Source: Rufibacter roseus | GTDB lineage: Bacteria > Bacteroidota > Bacteroidia > Cytophagales > Hymenobacteraceae | Direction of reading: 5' to 3' | Assembly (NCBI RefSeq): GCF_001647285.1 | Contig: NZ_LRML01000012.1 | Span: 62,001 to 126,000 of the forward strand | DNA: 64,000 nt | Part shown: positions 33,424-41,860 of the stretch, piece by piece | Position numbering within the stretch: position 1 is the first letter of the stretch | Layout of the letters: the number at the start of each line of letters is the position of its first letter | Notes under the pieces: generated by a model | Told to the model about the DNA's origin: nothing | Seen by the model: only the letters and a program-made list of their open reading frames with translations | The model's database searches: none | Position numbers and translations under genes: made by a program

Positions 33424-33458
33424 GTTTTCACGCTAGTTTTCGAAAAACAGGCCAAAAA
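33424..33458. repeat. GGCC-palindrome family copy 11
   Basis: GTTTTCACGCTAGTTTTCG faces AAAAACAGGCCAAAAAG. It lies directly beside the strong terminator at 33455-33500. Confidence 0.55.
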
Positions 33459-33500
33459 GGGAAGAGCCGACGAATTATAATTCGGCGGCTCTTCCCTTTT
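33455..33500. terminator. Bidirectional terminator
   Basis: AAAAGGGAAGAGCCGACGAAT pairs with its complement with one mismatch, around a four-base AT loop. It sits between the convergent paa operon and the M3 peptidase gene. Confidence 0.88.
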
Positions 33501-33527
33501 AATAAGCTGAAACTAAAACAATTTCTA

Positions 33528-35261
33528 CTATTTCAGTTTCTCAAGTTCATCTTTAATGAAATCTACAAGTGACTGGATATACTCGCTGGAGAAGTCAAAC
33601 CGAATACCGGCGGCGGCATAGATTTCGCCAATAGTGGCGGTGTAGCCTAGGCTCAGAGCATTCTTATACCCCTCAAGAGCTGAGGCAGGCTCCTCTTTGA
33701 AGCGTTTCCAAACAGCTACGGCTCCTAGCTGAGCCATGGCGTATTCAATGTAGTAGAAAGGTACTTCGTAGAGGTGCAGCTGTTTCTGCCAGATGTACGG
33801 CTTCAGGTGCTCTAATCCGCTCCAGTCTACCTCATGCAGGTTGAACTCCTCAAAAATACGCACCCAGTTCTGGTGTCTTTCTTCAACGGTATGTTCAGGG
33901 TTTTCATACACCCAGTGCTGAAATTTATCAATAGTAGCTACCCATGGAAAAGTTTCCAAAACCCCCTCCAAATGCTGCCGCTTCGCCCGCACTAAATCTT
34001 CTTGGTTAGAGAAGAAAATGTCCCAATGATCAAGGGTCAGCAGCTCCATAGACATAGAAGCCAACTCCGCCACTTCTGACGGTGGATGTTTAGATGAATT
34101 CAACGGCAGGTCTCTGGTCAGGAACGAATGAACCGCATGTCCGCCTTCGTGCAGCAGGGTCACCACATCACGCAGCGAGGAAGTTGCATTCATGAAAATG
34201 AACGGAACGCCAATTTCGTCTAACGGATAGTTATACCCGCCCGGAGCTTTCCCTTTGCGGCTTTCCAAGTCTAAATGCCCCATTTCGCGCATAGTCACCA
34301 GACAGTCACCTAAGAAAGAATCAAGGCGGTAGAAGCATTCAATGGTTTTCTCCAACAACTCCTCACCCGTTTGGAAAGGCTCAAGCGGAGGAAGCTGGCT
34401 AGGATCAACTTCTAAATCCCAAGGGCGAAGCGTGTCTACCCCCAGTAACTCCTTATGCTCTCGATCAATCTGGCTTATGACAGGAACAACTTTTTCTCTG
34501 ATAGCCTGATGGAATGCAAATGTGTCCTCCGGACGATAGTCAAAGCGTCCCAAGGCAGCAAACATATAGTCTCTGAAGTTATCGAAACCGGCATTCTTGG
34601 CCACTTGGTGGCGCAACTGTATCAGCTCAGTAAACAGCTCGTCAAGCTTTTCTTTGTCCTGAAGGCGGCGTTCCTGAATGGCGCGGTAAGCCTCTTCCCT
34701 AACGGCGCGGTCTGTTTTCTTCAGTCGGTCTGCGGCGCGTTGCAGGGTCATTTCCTCGCCGTCTAACGTTACCATCATGGCACCGGCTATGGCTCCGTAT
34801 TGCTGCTGCTTTGTACTGATTTCAGTCTGCAGCGGAATATTCTCCTCGCGGAACAGTTCAATGGCTCTCTTTACGCCGCGCAGGTAAATGAAGAATCGTT
34901 CAGAATCTAACCCCTCGACGTACGGCGACTCTACCAACTTCCGGTTAAATGCATCATCATAAGGCGAGGCCTTGGGCTCAATTTCAGTCACGAAAAACTG
35001 AAACGCCTCTGTTAGTGCCTCATCCTGGGTGTCGCAGGTCATCCGGATATAACGCCAAGCCAGGTTCTCTGACAAAACGCTTTCCAGCTCACTCCGGTCA
35101 GAGATCCACTTCTCCAACTCTTTCTGAGAGTTGATGGGCCGGTTCTTGAGCTCTTCAAATATTGGCTCTAACGAAGCCCAGTCCTTTACCTCAAAATCTG
35201 CCGGAAGGTAAGCCCGGGGCTTTGCTTTTGGCAAGGCCAACGTTTTGGGGGTATTTTCCAT
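33528..35261 (-). CDS. M3-family oligoendopeptidase
   Basis: This 577-residue zinc metallopeptidase is of the thimet/PepF family and degrades oligopeptides in the cytoplasm. The active site HEGGHAVHSF (HExxH form) is present, with the downstream Glu ligand in SEVAELASMSMELL. The length fits PepF-like enzymes. No signal peptide is visible. ATG 35261 is preferred over an upstream in-frame codon. It lies six bases from the paaE stop on the same strand, so it is probably transcribed with paaE. That would link it to the phenylacetate regulon by position only. Confidence 0.92.
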   Translation of the reverse strand: MENTPKTLALPKAKPRAYLPADFEVKDWASLEPIFEELKNRPINSQKELEKWISDRSELESVLSENLAWRYIRMTCDTQDEALTEAFQFFVTEIEPKASPYDDAFNRKLVESPYVEGLDSERFFIYLRGVKRAIELFREENIPLQTEISTKQQQYGAIAGAMMVTLDGEEMTLQRAADRLKKTDRAVREEAYRAIQERRLQDKEKLDELFTELIQLRHQVAKNAGFDNFRDYMFAALGRFDYRPEDTFAFHQAIREKVVPVISQIDREHKELLGVDTLRPWDLEVDPSQLPPLEPFQTGEELLEKTIECFYRLDSFLGDCLVTMREMGHLDLESRKGKAPGGYNYPLDEIGVPFIFMNATSSLRDVVTLLHEGGHAVHSFLTRDLPLNSSKHPPSEVAELASMSMELLTLDHWDIFFSNQEDLVRAKRQHLEGVLETFPWVATIDKFQHWVYENPEHTVEERHQNWVRIFEEFNLHEVDWSGLEHLKPYIWQKQLHLYEVPFYYIEYAMAQLGAVAVWKRFKEEPASALEGYKNALSLGYTATIGEIYAAAGIRFDFSSEYIQSLVDFIKDELEKLK

Positions 35262-35279
35262 AAAATAGGTCAAAAACGG

Positions 35280-36359
35280 TTAGCCGATTTCAATCACCAC
35301 ATCGGCAGTTAGCGGGTGACCAACGCAGTTTAATACGTAGCCTTGGTCAATTTCAGAGTCTGAGAGACCTTCACGCTCATCTAAATGCACGCGGCCACTC
35401 AAACATTTGCCACGGCAAGCGGTACATAAACCAGCCTGGCAAGAATAAGGTAAATCTATATCGGCCTTCAGGCCAGCCTCTAAAATGGTTTCATCAGGCT
35501 TTACCTCCACCTGATATTCATCACCTTCATAAATAATAGTGACGGTACGGGTAATGATTTCGTCAGATTCCTCGGCCGACACATCTGCGCCGTGGTCTTC
35601 AACGGTAGTTGGGGCGGTAAAGCTTTCTTTGAATACTTGGCTAGACGGCACGCGCATAAACTGCAGCGCATCACGCACTTCGTTCATCATGCCCTCAGGT
35701 CCGCACATATAATAGCTTTCCTGCGTGTAACCAGGCACTTTCAGGTTCTCCAGCAATTGCAGCACCATGGTGCGGTCTAGCAGGCCAATATTCTCCTGTG
35801 GTTCCGTTGCATCGGCTATGGCCTCGTTGAAAACATGAATGATCTTCAAGCGGTCTGGATATTGCTTCTCCAGTTTTGACAACGCATTTTTGAAGATGAC
35901 ACAGTTCAGGTCTCGGTTACCGTAAATAAGGGTAATTCGGCTCTGAGGCTCATGCTTCAGTATGCTTTGCGTCATGGACATGAGCGGCGTGATTCCGCTG
36001 CCACCGCCAAAAAAGAAAAGGTGACGCTTCAGGTTAGCATCGGCTTTCACGTTGAAGTTCCCCAATGGGGCCATCACCTCTATCTCCTGCCCTACCTTCA
36101 CGTTATCGGCAATGTAGTTAGACACCAATCCGCCCTCTACCCGCTTAATGGTAACGGAGAAATAAGGGTCTTCCGGAATGCTGCAAAGGGAGTAAGAACG
36201 GCGTACTTTTTTACCGTCTATCGGGATGATCAGGGTCAAGAACTGACCTGGAATGTATGATATTTTGTTTTTCTCTGGATGTTCTAAATGAAGGGTGATA
36301 GCATCAGCTGTTTCTTGCGTAATGTCCGCTACCTTCATGTTGTAATAGGCGTTGCTCAT
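35280..36359 (-). CDS. paaE: 1,2-phenylacetyl-CoA epoxidase reductase subunit E
   Basis: This 359-residue reductase passes electrons from NADPH to the PaaAC di-iron site. It has an FAD domain (RRSYSLCS at about 54), an NAD(P) domain (GGGSGITPLMSM at about 118, then YMCGPEGMM) and a C-terminal plant-type 2Fe-2S domain with ligands in YSCQAGLCTACRGKC and LNCVG. In most genomes paaE adjoins paaD. Here it is on the opposite strand, 3 kb away, beyond a lipoprotein and an M3 peptidase. A palindrome similar to that before the regulator lies about 105 bases upstream. Confidence 0.95.
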   Translation of the reverse strand: MSNAYYNMKVADITQETADAITLHLEHPEKNKISYIPGQFLTLIIPIDGKKVRRSYSLCSIPEDPYFSVTIKRVEGGLVSNYIADNVKVGQEIEVMAPLGNFNVKADANLKRHLFFFGGGSGITPLMSMTQSILKHEPQSRITLIYGNRDLNCVIFKNALSKLEKQYPDRLKIIHVFNEAIADATEPQENIGLLDRTMVLQLLENLKVPGYTQESYYMCGPEGMMNEVRDALQFMRVPSSQVFKESFTAPTTVEDHGADVSAEESDEIITRTVTIIYEGDEYQVEVKPDETILEAGLKADIDLPYSCQAGLCTACRGKCLSGRVHLDEREGLSDSEIDQGYVLNCVGHPLTADVVIEIG

Positions 36360-36463
36360 AGTTTAGGGTAAGTAGAACAGATGCAGTTAATCTAGTCTAA
36401 ACTGATTTTAAACCGGAAAGTTACGATATTTAGGTTTCCAGCCGGTACGCAACCTAAAAAAAA

Positions 36464-36477
36464 CTATCGGGCGTTAG
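36464..36477. promoter_or_regulatory. Second candidate PaaR operator, upstream of paaE
   Basis: On the minus strand it reads CTAACG-CC-CGATAG, one mismatch from CTAACG-AG-CGTTAG at 28863-28876. On that strand TAGTTTTT (36466-36459) may serve as a -7 box. This predicts that paaE is co-regulated with paaABCD despite being split off. Confidence 0.55.
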
Positions 36478-36521
36478 CTTTTTACTGTAAATTGCTTTCC
36501 TGACTTACCTTTAGAATTTCT

Positions 36522-36557
36522 GTTTTTGGCCTCTTTTATGAAAAACGCCTCCAAAAT
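36522..36557. repeat. GGCC-palindrome family copy 12, covering a start codon
   Basis: GTTTTTGGCCTCTTTTATG is followed by AAAAACGCCTCCAAAAT. The centre of the palindrome contains the ATG (36538) of the M23 peptidase gene, so the stem would hide the start. It also encodes the first six residues. Confidence 0.6.
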
Positions 36558-37236
36558 AGCGCAGGTACTTGCCTCCAATGCTTCCTCTTTTGCACCTATT
36601 TTAGACCAAGACTTGAATGCCCCAGATGTAGCTCGTCTGGACTTTTCTGCCAGTAACCCTGCCCTGCTGCATGCTGACCTGAAAGACACGCCAGCCTTTG
36701 AGGAAGTTGTGCAACAGATGCTGCAAAAACAGAATGCCACTATAGGCGTGGGGGGTTATTTTGAAAATAGGGTCATCTACCGCCGTAGCGAACATTTTGA
36801 TGGAGCAGCCGAAGCCAGGTCTATTCATCTGGGAGTAGACATCTGGGCTCCGGCTCACGTGCCCATTTACGCACCTCTGGCAGGTACTGTGCACAGTTTC
36901 CAAGACAACAACAACTTTGGCGACTACGGCCCCACCATTATTCTTGAGCACGAGTTGGAGGGTGAGCGGTTTTACACTTTGTATGGTCACCTGAGTCGCG
37001 CCTCTTTGGCTGGTTTGGAAGCAGGAAAGTCTTTTGAGGCCGGACAGCAGGTAGCCACCATGGGCCCTTACCCAGAGAACGGCGATTGGCCTCCGCATCT
37101 GCATTTCCAACTGATGACTGACATGCTGGGCAAACATGGCGATTTCCCAGGTGTCTGCGCGCCTTCTGAGGAAGCTTTTTACCGACAGATTTGCTTAGAT
37201 CCAAATTTGGTTCTAAACTCAGAGAAGCTGCAGTAA
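36538..37236 (+). CDS. M23-family metallopeptidase (LytM-like)
   Basis: This 232-residue zinc endopeptidase domain is of the type that cuts peptidoglycan cross-links. Motifs are HLGVDIWAP (HxxxD), YGHLSRAS and HLHFQLM (HxH). The domain covers about 85-215. There is no clear signal peptide or membrane anchor, so the location is uncertain; it could be cytoplasmic in its present form or have another start. The ATG lies inside a GGCC-family palindrome. The next gene begins one base after its stop. Confidence 0.83.
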   Translation: MKNASKIAQVLASNASSFAPILDQDLNAPDVARLDFSASNPALLHADLKDTPAFEEVVQQMLQKQNATIGVGGYFENRVIYRRSEHFDGAAEARSIHLGVDIWAPAHVPIYAPLAGTVHSFQDNNNFGDYGPTIILEHELEGERFYTLYGHLSRASLAGLEAGKSFEAGQQVATMGPYPENGDWPPHLHFQLMTDMLGKHGDFPGVCAPSEEAFYRQICLDPNLVLNSEKLQ

Positions 37237-37237
37237 T

Positions 37238-38419
37238 ATGAGTGAGAATGTAAAGCTGCTCCTTTTATATGTAGCCATTTGTCTGGTAATTGTGGCGCGG
37301 GTGGCTGTAGAGAAAAACGGGTATACAACTCCAGACTCTGTTCATTACATCAATGCTGCTCAATCGATAGTTGATAAAGGAACATTATATTACGAGGACA
37401 ATGATGAAGTGCAGTTTTTTTCACTTTGGCCAGCAGGTTATCCCTTGTCCATAGCTTTTGTTCATTTTGTTACCGACTTCTCACTCCTGTGGTGCTCAAA
37501 AATTGTAAACTTGCTATGGCTGTTGCTTGCATTTTTTATAATAAAAAAGAATTATCCCGCTCATGCCACTTGGGTTGCCCTAGTCTTCTGCGCCAACTCC
37601 ATGTTAGAGAATTTTTCCTATACATGGTCAGAGGGTGGCTTCATGGTTTGTCTGCTTTGGTTTTGTTTAGAGGCTTATAAACTAGCAACAGACCAGAGAT
37701 CATCTACTATGAGAATTGTAAAGGTAATAGGTGCAGGCATCCTTGTTTTCTTGTACCGTTACGTTGGAGGTTTTGTACTGGCCCTGATATCCCTTCTAGG
37801 TATTTGGACTATCACTCAAAAAAAATATAAAAGGGTAATCTACTTGTGCTTTGCTGGTTTGCTGATTGCAGGGGGCATTGTAGCATATTTTTCATTCATC
37901 AGTGCGAACACAGGACATTATTCAGGAGCTACCAGAGTGTCACCTGATGAGACTGTCTCCTTTCTACTCACTAAATTATTTCAAGCACAGTTGAATGAGT
38001 TTTTACTAATCCGTAAAATTTCTTTTGTTTCCTTTGACCCATTAGCATTTCTGCTACTCCTCTTTCAGGTATTGCTTATAAGCATTAGTTTCTACAGAAT
38101 GAAAAATATCAATGAATGGCGCACCATTATTGCTGTTCGTTCGTCAGATTCCAAACCACTTTTTTTAGCACTTTCAGCACTTATTTATTGGTCAATTATT
38201 GTTGTACTAAGACTTTTTATAATGAAGTTTGATGTATTTGACTTTAGAATACTTGCCCCTGCTAGTTTATTATTACTGTTAGCCCTGCATATGTATCTTG
38301 CAGATTCATCACGAATTATCCTATTAAAAAAAATACAAGTGCCAATTAGCATAATTTATTTATTGGCACTGGCACATGGTTTATACAAGAAAAATCTATT
38401 TGAACTGCTTCTTGGGTAA
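37238..38419 (+). CDS. Polytopic membrane protein, GT-C glycosyltransferase-like
   Basis: This 393-residue protein has about ten hydrophobic segments. The early extracytoplasmic stretch DSVHYINAAQSIVDKGTLYY after the first helix resembles the start of GT-C-type (PMT/ArnT-like) lipid-linked sugar transferases. The family assignment is weak. Its composition is AT-rich compared with its neighbours. It starts one base after the M23 gene and is probably co-transcribed. Possible roles are surface glycan synthesis or export. Confidence 0.65.
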   Translation: MSENVKLLLLYVAICLVIVARVAVEKNGYTTPDSVHYINAAQSIVDKGTLYYEDNDEVQFFSLWPAGYPLSIAFVHFVTDFSLLWCSKIVNLLWLLLAFFIIKKNYPAHATWVALVFCANSMLENFSYTWSEGGFMVCLLWFCLEAYKLATDQRSSTMRIVKVIGAGILVFLYRYVGGFVLALISLLGIWTITQKKYKRVIYLCFAGLLIAGGIVAYFSFISANTGHYSGATRVSPDETVSFLLTKLFQAQLNEFLLIRKISFVSFDPLAFLLLLFQVLLISISFYRMKNINEWRTIIAVRSSDSKPLFLALSALIYWSIIVVLRLFIMKFDVFDFRILAPASLLLLLALHMYLADSSRIILLKKIQVPISIIYLLALAHGLYKKNLFELLLG

Positions 38420-38451
38420 ACTCAACTGCTATTAGCTTAACCCCACCTCCT

Positions 38452-39297
38452 ATGTTAGACACTGACTTTATTTTTACTCGCATTCAAGATTTTGCCCTCT
38501 TGTACGGCATCCGGATTCTAATAGCTCTTTTTATACTAATCATAGGGTTATGGCTCATTAACCGCATCACAACCCTTGTTTACAATGTGATGACCCGGCG
38601 GAATATGGATCCCTCCTTGCGGCCCTTCCTTCGGAACGTGTTGAAGGTACTGTTAATGGTTTTGCTCATAATTGTGGTAATAGGCCAGGTGGGGTTGGAG
38701 GTAACTTCATTTATCGCACTGCTCGGTTCTGCTGGTTTGGCCATTGGTTTGGCGTTGCAGGGTAGCCTCTCAAACTTTGCGGGTGGTGTGTTACTACTTA
38801 CTGTTAAGCCTTTTAAAGTAGGCGACTTTATAGAAACACAGGGGCAGAAAGGCACAGTGAGTGTTATCAATATTTTCAACACCGTTATTCGTACCGGTGA
38901 CAACAAGCACATTTACTTTCCGAACGGCCCATTGGCTTCAGCGGTAATTATTAATTACGATGCCCAACAAACCCGGCGCGTTGACATGGCGTTTACAGTA
39001 GACTATGGAAACAATCTGGCGCAGGTAAAAAACATATTGTTAGAAACTGCTTTGGCAGACCCAAGAGTGATGAAAGAACCAGCCCCAACTGCTGGTATTA
39101 GCATGTTAAACGAGCAATCGGTTACTCTTTACCTTCGGGCTTGGTGTGAAAGACCAAACTACTGGCCACTGTTTGAATCACTTGTTGAAAAGGCGAAAGA
39201 CAGATTGGTAGCGGAGAAAGTTACCCTGCCATACACTCGTCAGGAAATAAGAACAACCTCTGGTTCATCTCCTTATACAAGCACGCCGCAGCAATAA
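38452..39297 (+). CDS. Small-conductance mechanosensitive channel (MscS family)
   Basis: This 281-residue inner-membrane channel opens under tension to release solutes during osmotic downshock. Three helices are visible (about 20-40, 60-85, 90-115). The pore helix GSAGLAIGLALQGSLSNFAGG has the Gly/Ala pattern of MscS. The beta-domain KPFKVGDFIE and a C-terminal soluble domain follow. It is preceded by a membrane-protein gene and followed by a palindromic terminator. Confidence 0.93.
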   Translation: MLDTDFIFTRIQDFALLYGIRILIALFILIIGLWLINRITTLVYNVMTRRNMDPSLRPFLRNVLKVLLMVLLIIVVIGQVGLEVTSFIALLGSAGLAIGLALQGSLSNFAGGVLLLTVKPFKVGDFIETQGQKGTVSVINIFNTVIRTGDNKHIYFPNGPLASAVIINYDAQQTRRVDMAFTVDYGNNLAQVKNILLETALADPRVMKEPAPTAGISMLNEQSVTLYLRAWCERPNYWPLFESLVEKAKDRLVAEKVTLPYTRQEIRTTSGSSPYTSTPQQ

Positions 39298-39339
39298 AGT
39301 GTATTAGGGCTGATTTTAAAAATACAGTCCTAATACACT
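39298..39339. repeat. GGCC-palindrome family copy 13, bidirectional terminator
   Basis: AGTGTATTAGGGCTG faces CAGTCCTAATACACT with one mismatch around an A/T-rich loop. It lies between the convergent MscS and permease genes, right after the MscS stop. Confidence 0.8.
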
Positions 39340-39349
39340 AATTTTTCAC

Positions 39350-40564
39350 TCAGTCAAACTTAATTGATTTCACTGGACTGATTCTGGAAATCAGGAGTGT
39401 GGGGAGCATGACTGAAATCATGGTGAGTATTAAGGTCAGCGCATTGATACCTACCCAGATCTTCCAACTCCAGTAGATCGGAACGGTTTCCATGTAATAA
39501 TTCTCGGGATCTAACGGAATCAAATGAAAGTAGTCTTGTACAGCACAGAAAAACAAGGCCAACAAATTTCCTCCTATCAGTCCTTCAATCGTCAGACGCA
39601 ACCCACGGTGCAGGAAAATACTGCGGATCTGCCCATTCGTGGCTCCCATGGCTTTTAAGGCTCCTATCATGTTAGTGCGTTCCAAAATCATGATAAACAG
39701 CGTAGAAACCATATTGAACGTGGCTACGAACATGATCAAGATCAGAAAAATAATGACGTTCCTTTTCAGCAACTCCAGCCAATCAAAAAGCTGCGCATAA
39801 GTATCCGTGATCTTTTCCAGCTGTAGATCATAATTCATTTTATCAAAAACCTGGTTAGCTACTGTGTCTATTTGGTTGAAGTCTTTGAGCAAAATTTCAA
39901 ACCCGCCCACCAAGGTGTCTGGCCACTGGTTCAAATCTCTGATCTGCTGCAAATCACCCATTACGTACACGTTATCAAACTCCTCAAGGCCAGTTTTAAA
40001 GATACCAGCCACCTCAAAACGGCGCATGCGGGGCGGGTTCTGTATAAAATAAAACATAACCCTATCGCCTACGGCCAATCTTAATTTGTCAGCCATAAGC
40101 TGGCTCATCATAATTTGGTTGGAGGCCGCCGAATCAGAAAATTCCATGACAGCCCCGGAAGTAAGATTACGTTCCATTCCCCTAAAATCATAGGTAGAAT
40201 CTACTCCCTTCAGTACTACACCTAATACTTCCTCATCTGTTTTGATGATGGCTGTTTTACGGGCGAAAGGTTGCAACTTTGCCACACCTGGTATAGAGCC
40301 ATATTTTTCTAAGCCAGTAGTGGTGCCCATAGGGTACCCTTCAAATGAATTGTTGGTGTCAAATTTGCTTATTTGAAGGTGTCCGCCAAAGCTGAAGATC
40401 TTTGACTGAATCTCATGACGGAATCCTTCCAGTATGGCAAAAGACACAATCATGATAGCAATGCCCAGACCTACGCTGAACTTTGCTATTTTTGTGACCG
40501 ATGCCGTAAATGAGTCTGAACGGGCTCCAGCCAAGCGGCTGGCAATGTATCTGGAAAGGTTCAC
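39350..40564 (-). CDS. LolC/LolE-like ABC transporter permease
   Basis: This 404-residue inner-membrane permease is of the MacB/FtsX/LolCE superfamily. It has one N-terminal helix (about 25-48), a large periplasmic domain (about 50-265) and three C-terminal helices (about 275-300, 325-345, 370-395). The NMVSTLFIMILERTNMIGALKAMGA stretch (split here only in description) is the typical coupling helix region. In Bacteroidota such proteins are annotated as lipoprotein-releasing permeases. No ATPase gene is next to it. It is divergent from the NamZ-like gene. Confidence 0.87.
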   Translation of the reverse strand: MNLSRYIASRLAGARSDSFTASVTKIAKFSVGLGIAIMIVSFAILEGFRHEIQSKIFSFGGHLQISKFDTNNSFEGYPMGTTTGLEKYGSIPGVAKLQPFARKTAIIKTDEEVLGVVLKGVDSTYDFRGMERNLTSGAVMEFSDSAASNQIMMSQLMADKLRLAVGDRVMFYFIQNPPRMRRFEVAGIFKTGLEEFDNVYVMGDLQQIRDLNQWPDTLVGGFEILLKDFNQIDTVANQVFDKMNYDLQLEKITDTYAQLFDWLELLKRNVIIFLILIMFVATFNMVSTLFIMILERTNMIGALKAMGATNGQIRSIFLHRGLRLTIEGLIGGNLLALFFCAVQDYFHLIPLDPENYYMETVPIYWSWKIWVGINALTLILTMISVMLPTLLISRISPVKSIKFD

Positions 40565-40617
40565 TGCTTCAATTTTGTGCTTAAAGATAAGTTATTATCT
40601 GTTCTTAATTTTAATCT

Positions 40618-41859
40618 ATGTTATCAACCTTCCTCCGCTCGGCTGTGCTGTGCATCACACTTGCCGCTTGTAAACCTTCTGGAGTGGCGCCGGTTACTAC
40701 TAACCTAACAGCTACTTCCTCCATCACCTCAAATGCATCTGCTCAGTCCACACCACAGGTTGCTCCCCTGCTAACGGGTGCAGAACAGACAGAGTTGTAT
40801 ATACCGTATCTGCAAGGTAAGCGCGTGGGCATGGTTGTAAATCAGACCTCCACCATTGGCAAAACACATTTGGTAGATACGCTACTAAGCCGAGGTATTA
40901 AAATCACTATGATTTTTGCGCCTGAACATGGCTTTAGAGGTGATGCCGACGCTGGTGCTCATATTAGCAATTCGGTAGATTCAAAAACAGGTCTGCCCAT
41001 TTTGTCTCTGTACGGAAAAAACAAGAAGCCCTCTCCGGAGATGATGAAAGACGTAGATGTCATGCTTTTTGACATTCAGGATGTGGGGGTAAGGTTCTAC
41101 ACCTATAGCAGTACCATGCATTATGTAATGGAAGCATGCGCAGAACAAAATAAACCTATGCTGCTTCTTGACAGGCCAAACCCCATTGGCTACCTGATTG
41201 ACGGCCCTATGCTGGAACCAGAGTTAAAGTCGTTCGTTGGCATGAATACTATTCCCATTGCCCACGGCCTCACGCTAGGTGAATACGCAAAAATGATTAA
41301 CGGAGAAAAGTGGTTAAATAATGGTGTGCAGGCAGAAGTGAAGATTATTCCGGTAAAGAATTATGACCACAGCATGTTTTACTCTTTGCCCATCAAGCCT
41401 TCACCAAACTTGCCTAACGACCAAAGCATTAAACTGTACCCTTTCCTTTGTCTGTTTGAAGGAACAACCGTAAGCCAGGGCCGAGGCACTTTAATGCCGT
41501 TTCAAGTAATTGGTGCTCCTTATTACCCTGACAAGTCGTTTTCTTTTACCCCAAAACCCATACCTGGTATGTCTATGGATCCGCCCTATAAAGGGCAGGT
41601 CTGCTACGGGCATGATTTGCGCAATATAGAATTAGAAGAACCTTTCACTTTAAAGTACCTGCTGGAATATTATAAAGCTTCTGGGCAAGGTGAGAAGTTC
41701 TTCAACAACTTCTTCAAAAGTCTGGCTGGTACAGATAAGCTACAGAAGCAGGTAATGGCCGGCATGACAGAAAAAGAAATTGTTGCCTCTTGGCAGCCTG
41801 GCTTGAATGCCTACAAAAAAATGCGCCAGCAGTATCTCCTTTACCCAGAATCTAAGTAA
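40618..41859 (+). CDS. DUF1343 exo-beta-N-acetylmuramidase (NamZ-like) lipoprotein
   Basis: This 413-residue exported lipoprotein (lipobox LAAC, Cys at about 18) has a long Ser/Thr-rich linker (about 25-50) and then a DUF1343 domain (about 65-410). NamZ, the characterised DUF1343 enzyme, removes terminal N-acetylmuramic acid from peptidoglycan fragments. Family sequences seen here are MVVNQTSTIG, FAPEHGFRGDADAG, DVMLFDIQDVGVRFYTY and LPNDQSI. It probably takes part in cell-wall recycling. The fmt gene follows one base after its stop. Confidence 0.88.
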   Translation: MLSTFLRSAVLCITLAACKPSGVAPVTTNLTATSSITSNASAQSTPQVAPLLTGAEQTELYIPYLQGKRVGMVVNQTSTIGKTHLVDTLLSRGIKITMIFAPEHGFRGDADAGAHISNSVDSKTGLPILSLYGKNKKPSPEMMKDVDVMLFDIQDVGVRFYTYSSTMHYVMEACAEQNKPMLLLDRPNPIGYLIDGPMLEPELKSFVGMNTIPIAHGLTLGEYAKMINGEKWLNNGVQAEVKIIPVKNYDHSMFYSLPIKPSPNLPNDQSIKLYPFLCLFEGTTVSQGRGTLMPFQVIGAPYYPDKSFSFTPKPIPGMSMDPPYKGQVCYGHDLRNIELEEPFTLKYLLEYYKASGQGEKFFNNFFKSLAGTDKLQKQVMAGMTEKEIVASWQPGLNAYKKMRQQYLLYPESK

Positions 41860-41860
41860 A

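Noticed and set aside
41807-41860. Upstream start for fmt inside the NamZ-like gene
   Set aside because: ATG 41861 directly after the preceding stop fits the Fmt family start.
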